A DNA stretch of 64,000 bases from Pelobates cultripes (taxonomy: Eukaryota > Chordata > Amphibia > Anura > Pelobatidae), in assembly GCA_933207985.1 (NCBI GenBank), contig OW240920.1:131324167-131388166 (forward strand). Direction: 5' to 3'. The position numbers were made by a program, and so were the translations under genes. Below, in pieces: positions 53,076-64,000 of this stretch (the stretch's first letter is position 1; each line of letters opens with the position of its first letter). The notes under the pieces were generated by a model, which was not told where the DNA came from, did not search any database, and was given only the letters and a program-made list of their open reading frames with translations.

Positions 53076-53257
53076 TTAAACCCTTGCTGTGAAATAATAT
53101 TTAGCTGAGAAATCTTAGACACTCCATTTGAGATTGCATACTGGGGACTTGTTCAAACTGAGAAACATTCAAAGATGAGATTTTTTTTAAAAAATTTTTT
53201 TTTAATGTAGCTTTATATTTATTTTGAATATCTTTTTAATACATTATCTAAACGTAA

Positions 53258-53600
53258 ATGAACACTCCAGTCACAATAACAACTAAATGAAGTTGTTATG
53301 GTGCCAGTAGGTGCACTCTTACCTTAAGGGGTTAAACTTTCTCAAACAGTTTAACTCCAAAGGCTGCCCTCCAGCACCGATCTGCTTCTCCCCAGGTGCC
53401 ATCTGGCTTCTGAAATTCAGTTTCAGGGAGCACAGAGTGCTGTTGGCCAGGGGTGCCGCTGATTGGCTTAGAGTAGTCAGCTGATGCTCCAAGCCAATCA
53501 GTAGCTCCCCATTGCTATAAAAGAGACATACGTTTTATATCAATGGGGAGCTACTGATTGCCTAAGAGCCTAGGGCTGGCTGCTGTTAATTTTAGTCCTG
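53258..53600. repeat. MITE-like repeat in host intron 2
   Basis: ACACTCCAGTCACAATAACA and a TGAAGTTGTTATGGTGCCAG dyad recur in degraded form at 46778-46835. An inverted AATCAGTAGCTCCCCATTG pair lies at 53495-53560. Boundaries are uncertain. Confidence 0.45.
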
Positions 53601-53696
53601 TCCTAAGGACTAATAATTGTACAAATAAACTATTTGGAACTAATGTGGCATGTTGTTTAACTTCTTCCTTTTTCATCCTCTTGCTATCTTCTGTAG

Positions 53697-53768
53697 TGTG
53701 GAAAACGGCTACTGAAACTGTGTAACCAAACTCAAGAGGCTGAACCAAAAGAAACTGAACAGATGGAG
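53697..53768 (+). CDS. Host gene, juxtamembrane cytoplasmic exon
   Basis: The acceptor TATCTTCTGTAG and donor ATGGAG/GTACAA bound 72 nt, phase 0 to 0. It encodes 24 residues starting CGKRLLKLCN, a basic stop-transfer segment with two cysteines that could be palmitoylated, followed by an acidic Gln/Glu-rich part. If unspliced at the donor, the frame would read on to a stop near 53856. Confidence 0.7.
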
Positions 53769-55023
53769 GTACAACATACAGAGCCCAGACTGTTAAGAAA
53801 CACACAACTAATAATATATCAAAGCAGAATACAGGGCAATGTTAGTAGGAGTATATAAAACAAGAGATCAGAAAGAGACAAATTATCTCTGTGCTAAACT
53901 GCAAGGATGAGTTCCTACAAACAAAACTCTGAACATGGCAACATTAGTTGGTATTCAGTAAACCTTAATAAGGATGTATAGAAAGTGTGATAGAGTTGTA
54001 TGCAAAGAAAAGAAGTAAAATGTAAAGGAAGGAGAAAAGATATTAAAGATTACCAGAGATTGTAGGACAAGAAATAAGGGACTACGAGGGGATCCAGTAG
54101 TGGGACGTGACAAAATTCTATGGGAAAACACCAATGGCCTGTGTCAAGCACACACAGCCAGTGAAGGATGCATTTTTTTCATAGTGAACATAAATGTGAC
54201 AAAACTAAAAATTATGTTTGGCATCCAACACAGTCTAAAGTATGCAGATAAAATCAGTTCATTATGCCATCATGACAAAGTCCAAGGACGTAAGATAAAT
54301 TTTTTGTGAATTGTGGGACCTCTTAAAACTGTGAATAAAGAAAGCATCAGTCCTCCTAGTTATAGTCCTAAAACAAAAAAAAAGTCAGCAGGCCAAATCA
54401 CTCCATACGCGAAACGACAGAAAAAAAACCCCTGAAAGATCCTCCAAACAGGTCCTAATTCTCCCAAGGCAGATCTAGCTTAGCTCCTACTTGGGCAGTA
54501 AGGATACTGGAGAACACTATTGCACCCCAACATAATACCAACATCTCATAGAGCCTCACTGACTGCTGTCTCACCAGATTGCTCCAAAGGTTCTCTGGAA
54601 AAGGCTCACCACTTTCTGTGAGGCTTCAAGAGTCTGAGAAGGGCAACAAGATGTATAGAAGAGCCAAATTTTCAAGTTTAAATCCACTATGTCGGGGGGA
54701 GGGGTGTCAGCGGTAACCCCCACCATTCCAGAGAGGGAAGGAAGCAATACAGTGCAGAGCCCATTAGTAGGCCACACATTCCACTCCATAGAGCATAGTC
54801 CCATAAACCGTAACCAATCTCCGATAAAACCTAGCTGGCATTGTGTATGTTCAGTGTAGGTAAGTGCATGGAAGTGAGCAGAATGCAGTGTAGAACTTAT
54901 TAGTATTATGGCTGTTAGAGCATTATGTGAGATGTAGTCCACAACATCTGGAGTTCCAAAGGTTGCCTACACCTGGCTTATAGAAAAGTTCCCAATTTTA
55001 GTTTTCCCCTCTTTTTCTTGCAG
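53769..55023. other. Host intron 3, no further feature recognised
   Basis: A 1255-bp interval with GT and AG ends. No transposable element or exon recognised by eye. Confidence 0.5.
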
Positions 55024-55107
55024 TGTGGTCTCCGATATAATAGTGATGACGCAGAACATAAACGCATAGTCCGCAATGGATCATTAAACAACAATATATA
55101 TGAAAAT
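55024..55107 (+). CDS. Host gene, cytoplasmic exon with tyrosine motif
   Basis: The acceptor CTTTTTCTTGCAG is strong. The frame (phase 0) encodes CGLRYNSDDAEHKR and ends NNNIYEN, with donor AAT/GTATTG at 55108. That donor is weak beyond GT. If used, splicing to 56063 completes YENV, a YxN motif of the kind bound by Grb2-family SH2 domains when phosphorylated. If not used, the frame reads YENVLSIM and stops at 55162-55164, giving another tail. Either way the YENV is kept, which supports it being functional. Confidence 0.6.
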
Positions 55108-55309
55108 GTATTGTCTATAATGCAAACAATCAATATTTTTTTTTCTTGTTTAAAAAACATATAAAGATACATCAACTAAAATATAATGTTGTGTGCCAAT
55201 AGGCATGTATAGAATAATAAAACAACCCGGAATAAACTCAGATATGCATTAGAAAGCAATATAGTGATGCAGTCTTACTTTTCTTCAGATTTGATAGTTA
55301 GAGCTTTAA

Positions 55310-55381
55310 CCCCTTAAGGACACATGACGTGTGTGACATGTCATGATTCCCATTTATTCCAGAAGTTTGGTCCTTAAGGGG
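55310..55381. mobile_element. 72-bp piggyBac-like mini-MITE, copy 1
   Basis: Ends CCCCTTAAGGAC and GTCCTTAAGGGG are perfect inverted repeats, flanked by TTAA (55306-55309 and 55382-55385). CCC termini and TTAA fit piggyBac. Host intron 4. Confidence 0.8.
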
Positions 55382-55736
55382 TTAAATACGAAGCCAAAAG
55401 TATCTCCTGAATTAGTAACTGATTTATTTTTTGCATGTTATTGGTGGTATTGGTATCTATCCCTCATTTATTTAGATCACGTCTATCACACTGCTGTGGA
55501 CTATTTACATAGCAAAGTATTCTGAAACGTGACACCTAATTTCCATCATTATTGATTGATTTATGGTCACTGATTGATTTATAAGTAATCTAAAAAATAA
55601 TACGCATTTTTGCAGAAATATCCACTTTAGAAAACTGCCAAGTTTAAATTGTTGGAAAAAAAAATTGAAAGTGAAACTGAACACATGTTTTTCTGTCTGG
55701 AAAAAACACAGCAGACTTCTGTCTACTTTTCATTAA

Positions 55737-55808
55737 CCCCTTAAGGACACATGACATGTGTGACATGTCATGATTCCATTTTATTCCAGAAGCTTGGTCC
55801 TTAAGGGG
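55737..55808. mobile_element. 72-bp piggyBac-like mini-MITE, copy 2
   Basis: Same length and ends as the copy 430 bp upstream, differing at a few bases, flanked by TTAA (55733-55736 and 55809-55812). Confidence 0.8.
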
Positions 55809-56062
55809 TTAAACATGTTTGCTCAATTTATTAAGGTGTTGGTGACACTTTGATAAATCTCCCACCCCCAATATTTCTAATCTGCAGATTGATGAAGCTT
55901 TATTTACCTTCTATTGCAGCACATTATATATTTCTTTACGGTATTGACTGTCTTATAGAATATAGTGACTACTTGCAGAAAGGGAATGATATGCTAGATG
56001 TGTTCCATAACAATGAGTCATATAGAGACATCTATATGTTATGTATTTATTCCTCATCACAG

Positions 56063-56110
56063 GTACCAACTGATGAAGCAAACTTGCAGAACAGTGTAAG
56101 CAACGTTTAA
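56063..56110 (+). CDS. Host gene, last coding exon
   Basis: The acceptor TTCCTCATCACAG is followed in phase 0 by codons for VPTDEANLQNSVSNV and a stop at 56108-56110. It joins the preceding exon in frame. Short, so its reality rests on the acceptor, frame and position; it could be confirmed only by transcripts. No clear AATAAA was seen in the next few hundred bases. Confidence 0.5.
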   Translation, partial: VPTDEANLQNSVSNV

Positions 56111-56615
56111 CTTAAACTTGATCCTGAGAAAATAGTTCCTGACGTATGCAAATGAAGAATCCAAGTGGGAAATTGCAATGGGAATATTTTGGCAGCATTA
56201 AACAAAAGTGCCCCTAGCTTCGCAAATCTCTTTCTAGGATGGTCGGAGCAGCGTGTCACCTGTTCTCCTGCCTACACCAAATACCAACAGAAGATATCAC
56301 ACTTTTTTTTTTTAAACTGTCTCCTACGGCACTACTTCATTATTAGAAATCACCAATTGATATAAGTATTCTTATATACTATAATAATCACCTTATTATT
56401 TCTCAATTCAGGAGACTACCCATGACTATACACCTATTCATATTACAAATCTTTATATTTAAATTTAGCCTATTTACACCAAATACTACAACTAAAAGTT
56501 ACGTTTTAAAGAAGCCGTGAGTGCAGCCAACCATTACTACTATTTGGATACTGGAGCCTCGGTGATGCACCCAGCCATATAACTGAAGCATGAGTGCAAG
56601 GAACATTTGTTTTTT

Positions 56616-56665
<50 letters not shown>

Positions 56666-57041
56666 ATTACATAAATAATTTTATAAATATACACGTAGAC
56701 TTCAAATATATAAATATGCATATATATTTAAATTCTACGTGCAAATCTATGTCATATTTTTACATTATCAAGTAATTTTATTGATTGCCATTTGAGGGAC
56801 CTGCCTGACAACCCAGGCCGAAAGTCCAGAGAATTTAATTTGCTAGCACTGTATTTAACCCTGAAACTTTTTATGACATCCTAAAACCTGTACATGGGGG
56901 GTACTGCTTTACTCAGGAGACTTCACTGAACACCAATATTAATGTTTCAAAACAGTAAAACATATCACAGTGATTATATTGTCAGTGAAAGTGACTTTGT
57001 TTGCATTTTTCAAAGAAAATTGTAATGTGTATGCAAAAAAA
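56111..57041. other. Probable 3' UTR and flank, with (TA)n
   Basis: A TA microsatellite at 56621-56660. From about 56880 a segment with GGGGGGTACTGCTTTACTCAGG resembles the piggyBac-associated repeat near 10950. No gene. Confidence 0.45.
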
Positions 57042-57141
57042 NNNNNNNNNNNNNNNNNNNNNNNNNNNNNNNNNNNNNNNNNNNNNNNNNNNNNNNNNNN
57101 NNNNNNNNNNNNNNNNNNNNNNNNNNNNNNNNNNNNNNNNN
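57042..57141. other. Assembly gap, 100 N
   Basis: Exactly 100 N characters, the usual arbitrary length for a gap of unknown size. Left flank is repeat DNA, right flank is hAT sequence, so a hAT 5' region is probably what is missing. Confidence 0.98.
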
Positions 57142-59013
57142 ACTGCGCATTGGGTAAACCTGCTGACTGCTGCCAAGCATGGAATGCATGGCTCTGCAGA
57201 GGAGTTGGTGACACCGCCACGACTTGCAGGCAGTCCTTCTGCCACCTCCTCTACTCCTCCTACTCCATCCTCTTCCATAACCTCCTAGGCTGAGTCCTCT
57301 TCTGCTGCTGCGTCTTGCTCCACATCAACGCACCCCCCAGCTCCCCAGGTACTATTCCACATCCCGGATACGGCAGTGTCACGCCGTCTTGGGTTTGACT
57401 TGCTTGAAAGCAGAGAGTCACACCGGACAAGCACTCCTGTCCGCCCTGAATGCACAGGTGGAAAAGTGGCTGACTCCGCAGCGACTGGATATCGGCAAAG
57501 TGGTTTGTGACAACGAACAAATTTGTTAGCGGCATTGAAGTTGGGCAAGTTGTCACATGTGCCGTGCATGGCACATGTGTGTAATCTGATCGTACAACGC
57601 TTTGTGCATAAGTACACAGGCTTACAGGACGTCCTGAAGCAGGCCAGGAAGGTGTGTGGCCATTTCAGGCATTCCTACACGGCCATGGCGCACTTTTCAG
57701 ATATCCAGTGGCGAAAAAACATGCCAGTGAGGCGCTTGATTTGCGATAGCCCGACACGTTGGAATTCAACACTCCTAATGTTCGACCGTCTGCTCCAACA
57801 AGAAAAAGCCGTTAACGAGTATTTGTATGACCGGGGTGCTAGGACAGCCTCTGGGGAGCTGGGAATTTTTTGCCACGTTACTGGACGCTCATGCGCAATG
57901 CCTGTAGGCTCATGCGTCCTTTTGAGGAGGTGACAAATTTAGTCAGTCGCACCATCAGCGACATCATACCATTTGTTTTCTTCCTGGAGCGTGCCCTGCG
58001 AAGAGTGCTGGATCAGGCCGTAGATGAGCGGGAAGAGGAAGAGGAAGAGTTGTGGTCACCATCACCACGAGAACCAGCTTTATCAGCATCGCTTGCTGGA
58101 CCTGCGGCAACGCTGGAAGAGGATTGTGAGGAAGAGGAGTCAGAGGAGGAATGTGGCTTTGAGGAGGAGGAAGAGGAGGAGCAAGACCAACCACAACAGG
58201 CATCCGAGGGTGCTCGTTGTCACCTATCTGGTACCTGTGGTGTTGTACGTGGCTGGGGGGAAGAAAATACCTTCATTGACATCAGTGAGGAGGAGGAACG
58301 GGAAATGAGTAGCTCGGCATCCAACCTTGTGCAAATGGGGTCTTTCATGCTGTCGTGCCTGTTGAGGGACCCTCGTATAAAAAGGTTGAAGGAGAACGAC
58401 CTGTACTGGGTGTCCACGCTACTAGACCCTCGGTATAAGCAGAAAGTGGCAGAAATGTTACCGAATTACAACAAGTATGAAAGGATGCAGCATTTGCAAA
58501 ATAAATTGAAAAGTATGCTTTACACAGCGTATAAGGGTGATGTCACAGCACAACGGGAATCTAACAGGGGGAGAGGTGGAAGTTATCCTCCTCCCATGAC
58601 CACGCCGGCAAGGACGTGTTAAAGACGTGTTGTTGATGGAGGACATGCAGACCTTTTTAAGTCCTACGCATCGCCACAGCCCTTCGGGGTCCACCCTCAG
58701 AGAACGACTCGATCGACAGGTAGCAGACTACCTCGCCTTAACTGCAGATATCGACACTCTGAGGAGCGATGAACCCCTTGACTACTGGGTGTGCAGGCTT
58801 GACCTGTGGCCTGAGCTATCCCAATTTGCGATAGAACTTCTGGCCTGCCCCGCTTCAAGTGTCCTGTCAGAAAGGACCTTCAGTGCAGCAGGAGGTATTA
58901 TCACTGAGAAGAGAAGTCGCCTAGGTCAAAAAAGTCTAGATTACCTCACCTTTATTAAGATGAATGAGGGATGGATCCCTAAGGGACTGACACTGGGCGA
59001 TACATTAGATTAA
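57142..59013 (+). pseudogene. hAT-superfamily transposase, nearly complete but frame-broken
   Basis: The translation has a Ser/Thr/Pro-rich linker (57240-57350), VVCDNEQ with a catalytic Asp (near 57505), CMAHVCNLIVQRF (C-x2-H, near 57565-57610), CDSPTRWNSTLLMFDRL (near 57745-57795), a long Glu-rich insert (58020-58190), LLDPRYKQKVAEML (near 58425) and the hATC dimerisation domain with LLACPASSVLSERTFSAAG (near 58830-58890), ending at 59013. Such proteins cut and paste elements with 8-bp duplications. Breaks: a stop near 57290, a frameshift near 57865 and a stop at 58621. The BED finger and the N-terminus fall in or left of the assembly gap. Related to, but distinct from, the copy at 16326-17190. 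Confidence 0.88.
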
Positions 59014-59690
59014 AAAAGGCCTGATGAGATGAGCTGCCTTGGGCTAAAAATGGTCCACACGCTGCTGTATTTTAGCTCTGAATGCCTGTTGACTTGCGTG
59101 ACTGATCCGCCACCAACTTGGGTTCAAGCCGCCATCTTTAGGGCACTTTCTGCCTGTGAAACAAACATCAGTTATAGATTGAATAGCAGTTAGTTGTCTC
59201 AAAGCGGGTGTGTCAGCCCTACAGCGTGTACTCTGCCAGTACGCTGCCACCCCCTCTACTCCTCCTACTCCATCCTCTTCCATAACCTCCTCGGCTTAGT
59301 CCTCTTCTGCTGCTGCGTCTTGCTCCACATCAACGGATAGGGGGCGTAACAGTGATTAAACTGATAACAATAAGTACTAAACACACCAATTTCACTCACT
59401 GGTGTCACAATAGTTTGATTTAAAACAAAAATTTTTTCACTGTTATAGATTGAATAGCAAAGTTAAGTTATTCTTCAAGCAGGTGTGTCAGCCCTACAGC
59501 GTACTCTTGCCAGTACGCTGCCACCTCCTCTACTCCCTCCTACTCCATCCCTCTTCCATAACCTCCTCGCCTAGTCCTCTTCTTTCTGCTGCTGCCTTGC
59601 TCCACATCAACGGATACGCACAGTGATTAAACTGATAACACAGTACCAAACACACCACTCCTATCTGGTGGCACATTAGATTGCACGCGC
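59014..59690. repeat. hAT 3' subterminal repeats
   Basis: GCCTGATGAGATGAGC with GGGCTAAAAATGGTCCACAC (59018 on) recurs at 60697. The Ser-coding CTCCTCTACTCCTCC stretch of the transposase recurs at 59250-59330 and 59520-59610. Confidence 0.75.
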
Positions 59691-60165
59691 AGTGCCCAAA
59701 TTTGTTGTGATCTGTGAGTAAGGTAAACGGTTGTCCATACAAGTAGGTTGCAGCTTTTTGAGGGCCCACACCACCGCTATGCACTCCTTTTCAATGGCAG
59801 TGAATATACTTCGCTGTGTAAAAGTTTACGGCTTAGATAAGCCCCGGGTTGCTAGCCACCATCTGCTCCGACTTGGCTCAATACTGCTCCCAATCCAAGC
59901 ATAGAAGCGTCTGTATGGACGAGAAAGTGTTTAGTTGGATCAGGAGAAGAAAGTACAAGTGATTTAATGAGCGCCGTCTTGAGCTGTTGGAAGGCCTGTT
60001 CACATTCTGGGGCCCATACTACTATCTTGGGGAGGTTTTTACACGTTCCTATATGGCACTTACTGGCTTTAGGGTCAGTCCGGACTCCCTAATCCGGTCT
60101 ATTACGGCTCCTATGTGGGTCAGGTGTTCGGGCCAGGAGCAGCTAAAAATGTCTATACCATCCAA
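59691..60165 (-). pseudogene. Gypsy reverse transcriptase end and RNase H start
   Basis: On the minus strand: TYLDGIDIFS (near 60160) where YLDD is expected, so the second catalytic Asp is Gly; then EHLTHIGAVIDRIRESGLTL, FQQLKTALIKS, and FLVHTDASMLGLGAVLSQ (near 59920-59870) with the first RNase H Asp, and a QPFTLLTDHN block near 59730. This is the end of a Ty3/Gypsy RT and the start of its RNase H. Stops and frame changes occur. It lies inside the hAT 3' repeat region as a later insertion. Confidence 0.8.
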
Positions 60166-60696
60166 GTAGGTGTGTATCAGTGTGTATCAGGGATCTTTAG
60201 GACAGGTGTCAATCCATATCTGCCAAGGACCCTATGTAGGGGGAACAGTCTCTATTCTGCTCTGTGTCAGTGTGTATCATGGATCCCAGGGACAGGTGTC
60301 AACCATATCTGCCAAGTGACCCTACAAGGCGTTGGGGTAACATTCCCCCTATTCTGCTCTGTGTCAGTGTGTACTAGGGATCCTTAGGACAGGTGTCAAT
60401 CCATATCTGCTGCGACCCTATGTTAGTAACATTCCTATTCTGATCTGTGTCAGTGTGTATCATGGATCCTTAGGACAGGTGTCAATCCATATCTGCCAAG
60501 TGACCCTATGTTGGGGTAACATTCCCCTATTCTGGATCTGTGTCAGTGTGTATCAGTTCTTGAGGACAGGTGTCAATCCATATCTGCCATGTGACCCTCA
60601 TGTAGAGGAACAGTCCCTATTCTGATCTGTGTCAGTGTGTATCAGGGATCCCTAGGACAGGTGTCAATCCATATCTGCCAAGTGACCCTATGTAAA
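60166..60696. repeat. Tandem repeat, period about 90-95 bp
   Basis: Six or so units with CAGGTGTCAATCCATATCTG, CCAAGTGACCCTATGTA and CTGTGTCAGTGTGTATCA. The same array resumes at 62965-63290. Confidence 0.9.
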
Positions 60697-60829
60697 AAAG
60701 GCCTGATGAGATGAGCCGCCTTGGGCTAAAAATGGTCCACACGCTGCTGTATTTTAGCTCTGAATGCCTGTTGACTTGCGTGACTTATCCGCCACCAACT
60801 AGGGTTCAAGCCGCCAGTGTGTACTTTAT

Positions 60830-62964
<2,135 letters not shown>

Positions 62965-63300
62965 CAAGGTGTCAATCCATATCTGCCAAGTGACCCGATG
63001 TAGGGGGACCAGTCCCTATTCTGCTCTGTGTCAGTGTGTACCAGGAAACCTTAGGACAGGTGTCAATCCATATCTGCCAAGTGACCCGATGTAGGGGGAA
63101 CAGTCCCTATTCTGCTCTGTGTCAGTGTGTATCAGGGATCCTTAGGACAGGTGTCAATCCATATCTGCCAAGTGACCCTATGTAGGGGGACCAGTCTCTA
63201 TTCTGCTCTGTGTCCGTGTGCATCAGGGGCTCTGAGGACAGGTGTCAATCCATATGTCAAGGTGTCAATATGTCATATGTCAGGTGTCAATCCATATTGA
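62965..63300. repeat. Continuation of the 90-95-bp tandem array
   Basis: Four more units of the CAGGTGTCAATCCATATCTG repeat; the last is shortened. Confidence 0.85.
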
Positions 63301-63479
63301 TTGTGATTTAGGAATGTTAGGTGATTTCTGCCCTTTATGGATTAAAACCAGACTCTGTATCAACTGTGTAATTTTCCATGGGAGTTTTGCCATGGATCCC
63401 CCTCCGGCATGCCACAGTCCAGGTGTTAGTCCCCTTGAAACAACTTTTCCATCCCTATTGTGGCCAGAAAGAGTCCCTG

Positions 63480-63607
63480 TGTGTTTTAAAATTCGCCTCC
63501 CCATTGAAGTCAATGGCGTTTCGGGCGGTTCGACGGTTCGCGAACATTTGCGGAAGTTCGCGTTCGCCGTTCGCGAACCGAAAATTTCGGGTTCGCGACA
63601 TCACTAG
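63480..63607. mobile_element. hAT 3' terminus with GCGAAC palindromes
   Basis: ATTGAAGTCAATGGCG is followed by overlapping GTTCGCGAAC and CGGTTCGCG words and ends GTTCGCGACATCACTA. This is probably the right end of the hAT whose transposase is at 57142-59013. Confidence 0.6.
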
Positions 63608-63800
63608 TCACATGTATTTGACAATGTCCCTAAATGGTTTTAATCATGAAAAAGAACATGTCTATATGGCACTACTACCCTCAAAAATATGTGGATGATC
63701 CCATATATAGGGAATAGAGCATTTAGACGTATTCCTATTAATGAATAAAATAAATAGGCTATTTTGAAGCTAAATTCAAATTAAAAGTGTAATACAAAGT

Positions 63801-64000
63801 GTGGCCACAAGATGGATGACACTATTATACAGTTGAGAATTGCCCACTATTTCAGTTCTCTTAGATCTTAGAGATCGTTATCATGTAAGTGAAATAATAA
63901 ATAAAATCACAATTTGTTATAAAAATAGATATAATTTATTGTGACAAATAGAATAATAATAATATTAGGCAGCATGCATGATATTAATCAGTGAATATTT
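63801..64000 (-). mobile_element. Partial LTR, relative of the solo LTR at 1508-3066
   Basis: Begins TGTGGCCACAAG and contains TTGAGAATTGCCCACTA. Reads on with the same order of words (GTTATAAAAATAGATAT, CATGCATGATATTAATCA) as the reverse complement of 3066-2870. Cut by the window edge. Orientation is opposite to the copy at 1508. Confidence 0.65.

Noticed and set aside
60166..60696. Regular repeats resembling a CRISPR-like array
   Set aside because: Units are about 90-95 bp, imperfect, without short unique spacers, and are part of hAT subterminal DNA in a vertebrate-like genome.

Overview
The window looks like repeat-dense genomic DNA from an amphibian, most likely a frog. This is inferred from its repeat content: T2-type MITEs (TTAA target duplication, termini starting TTAAAGGRR, as described in Xenopus), a CR1 LINE with an ATTCTATG octamer tail, Penelope-like elements, a DIRS-type tyrosine-recombinase retrotransposon, an L2 LINE, Gypsy elements and several hAT and piggyBac elements. 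Nothing bacterial, no CRISPR array and no rRNA or tRNA gene was seen. One 100-base assembly gap lies at 57042-57141.

The only host gene I can support is on the + strand. It has five exons: 27406-27696, 52208-52431, 53697-53768, 55024-about 55107 and 56063-56110. All have splice-site dinucleotides and compatible phases (1-1, 1-0, 0-0, 0-0, 0-stop). Together they encode a small type I membrane glycoprotein: a cysteine-containing, N-glycosylated ectodomain module, a Ser/Thr/Pro stalk of eight hexapeptide repeats, one membrane helix and a short tail with a YENV motif at an exon junction. I do not recognise the family. The first (signal peptide) exon was not found. Its 24.5-kb intron holds much of the mobile DNA in the window.

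Layout: 1-4412 is a degraded gammaretrovirus-like provirus on the minus strand, cut by a T2-type MITE and a 1.56-kb solo LTR. 4412-9300 has simple and minisatellite repeats, a T2-type MITE and unassigned sequence. 9300-12600 has a broken piggyBac transposase and an L1/Tx1-type reverse transcriptase fragment. 12600-18600 has hAT pieces, a CR1 LINE split by a MITE, and an internally deleted Gypsy element. 18700-21060 is a Penelope-like endonuclease split by a non-autonomous hAT. 21290-23620 is a dyad-bearing satellite split by a second hAT. 23645-25920 has two long fold-back palindromes and a 178-bp direct repeat. 26590-27000 is a 30-bp minisatellite just upstream of the ectodomain exon.

Inside the large intron: piggyBac-type modules and a Penelope ribozyme-like motif (28200-29260), then an apparently intact DIRS element (29371-34574) with inverted terminal repeats, an internal complementary region, and an RT/RNase H/methyltransferase frame wholly nested in a 1399-codon Gag-to-recombinase frame. 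Next come a degraded Ngaro/DIRS-like element (about 34800-37395) cut by a 996-bp solo LTR, a T2-type MITE, LINE, LTR and Penelope fragments (38500-41560), an L2 LINE with a 2A-like motif (41707-45200), a third non-autonomous hAT (46177-48073), a Gypsy gag-protease-integrase fragment (48216-49700) and a 1014-bp solo LTR (49939-50952). After the host gene, 57142-63610 is a broken hAT transposase with long subterminal tandem arrays that have taken in Gypsy RT, an LTR fragment and a C2H2 zinc-finger remnant. The right edge (about 63801-64000) is an inverted partial relative of the LTR at 1508-3066.
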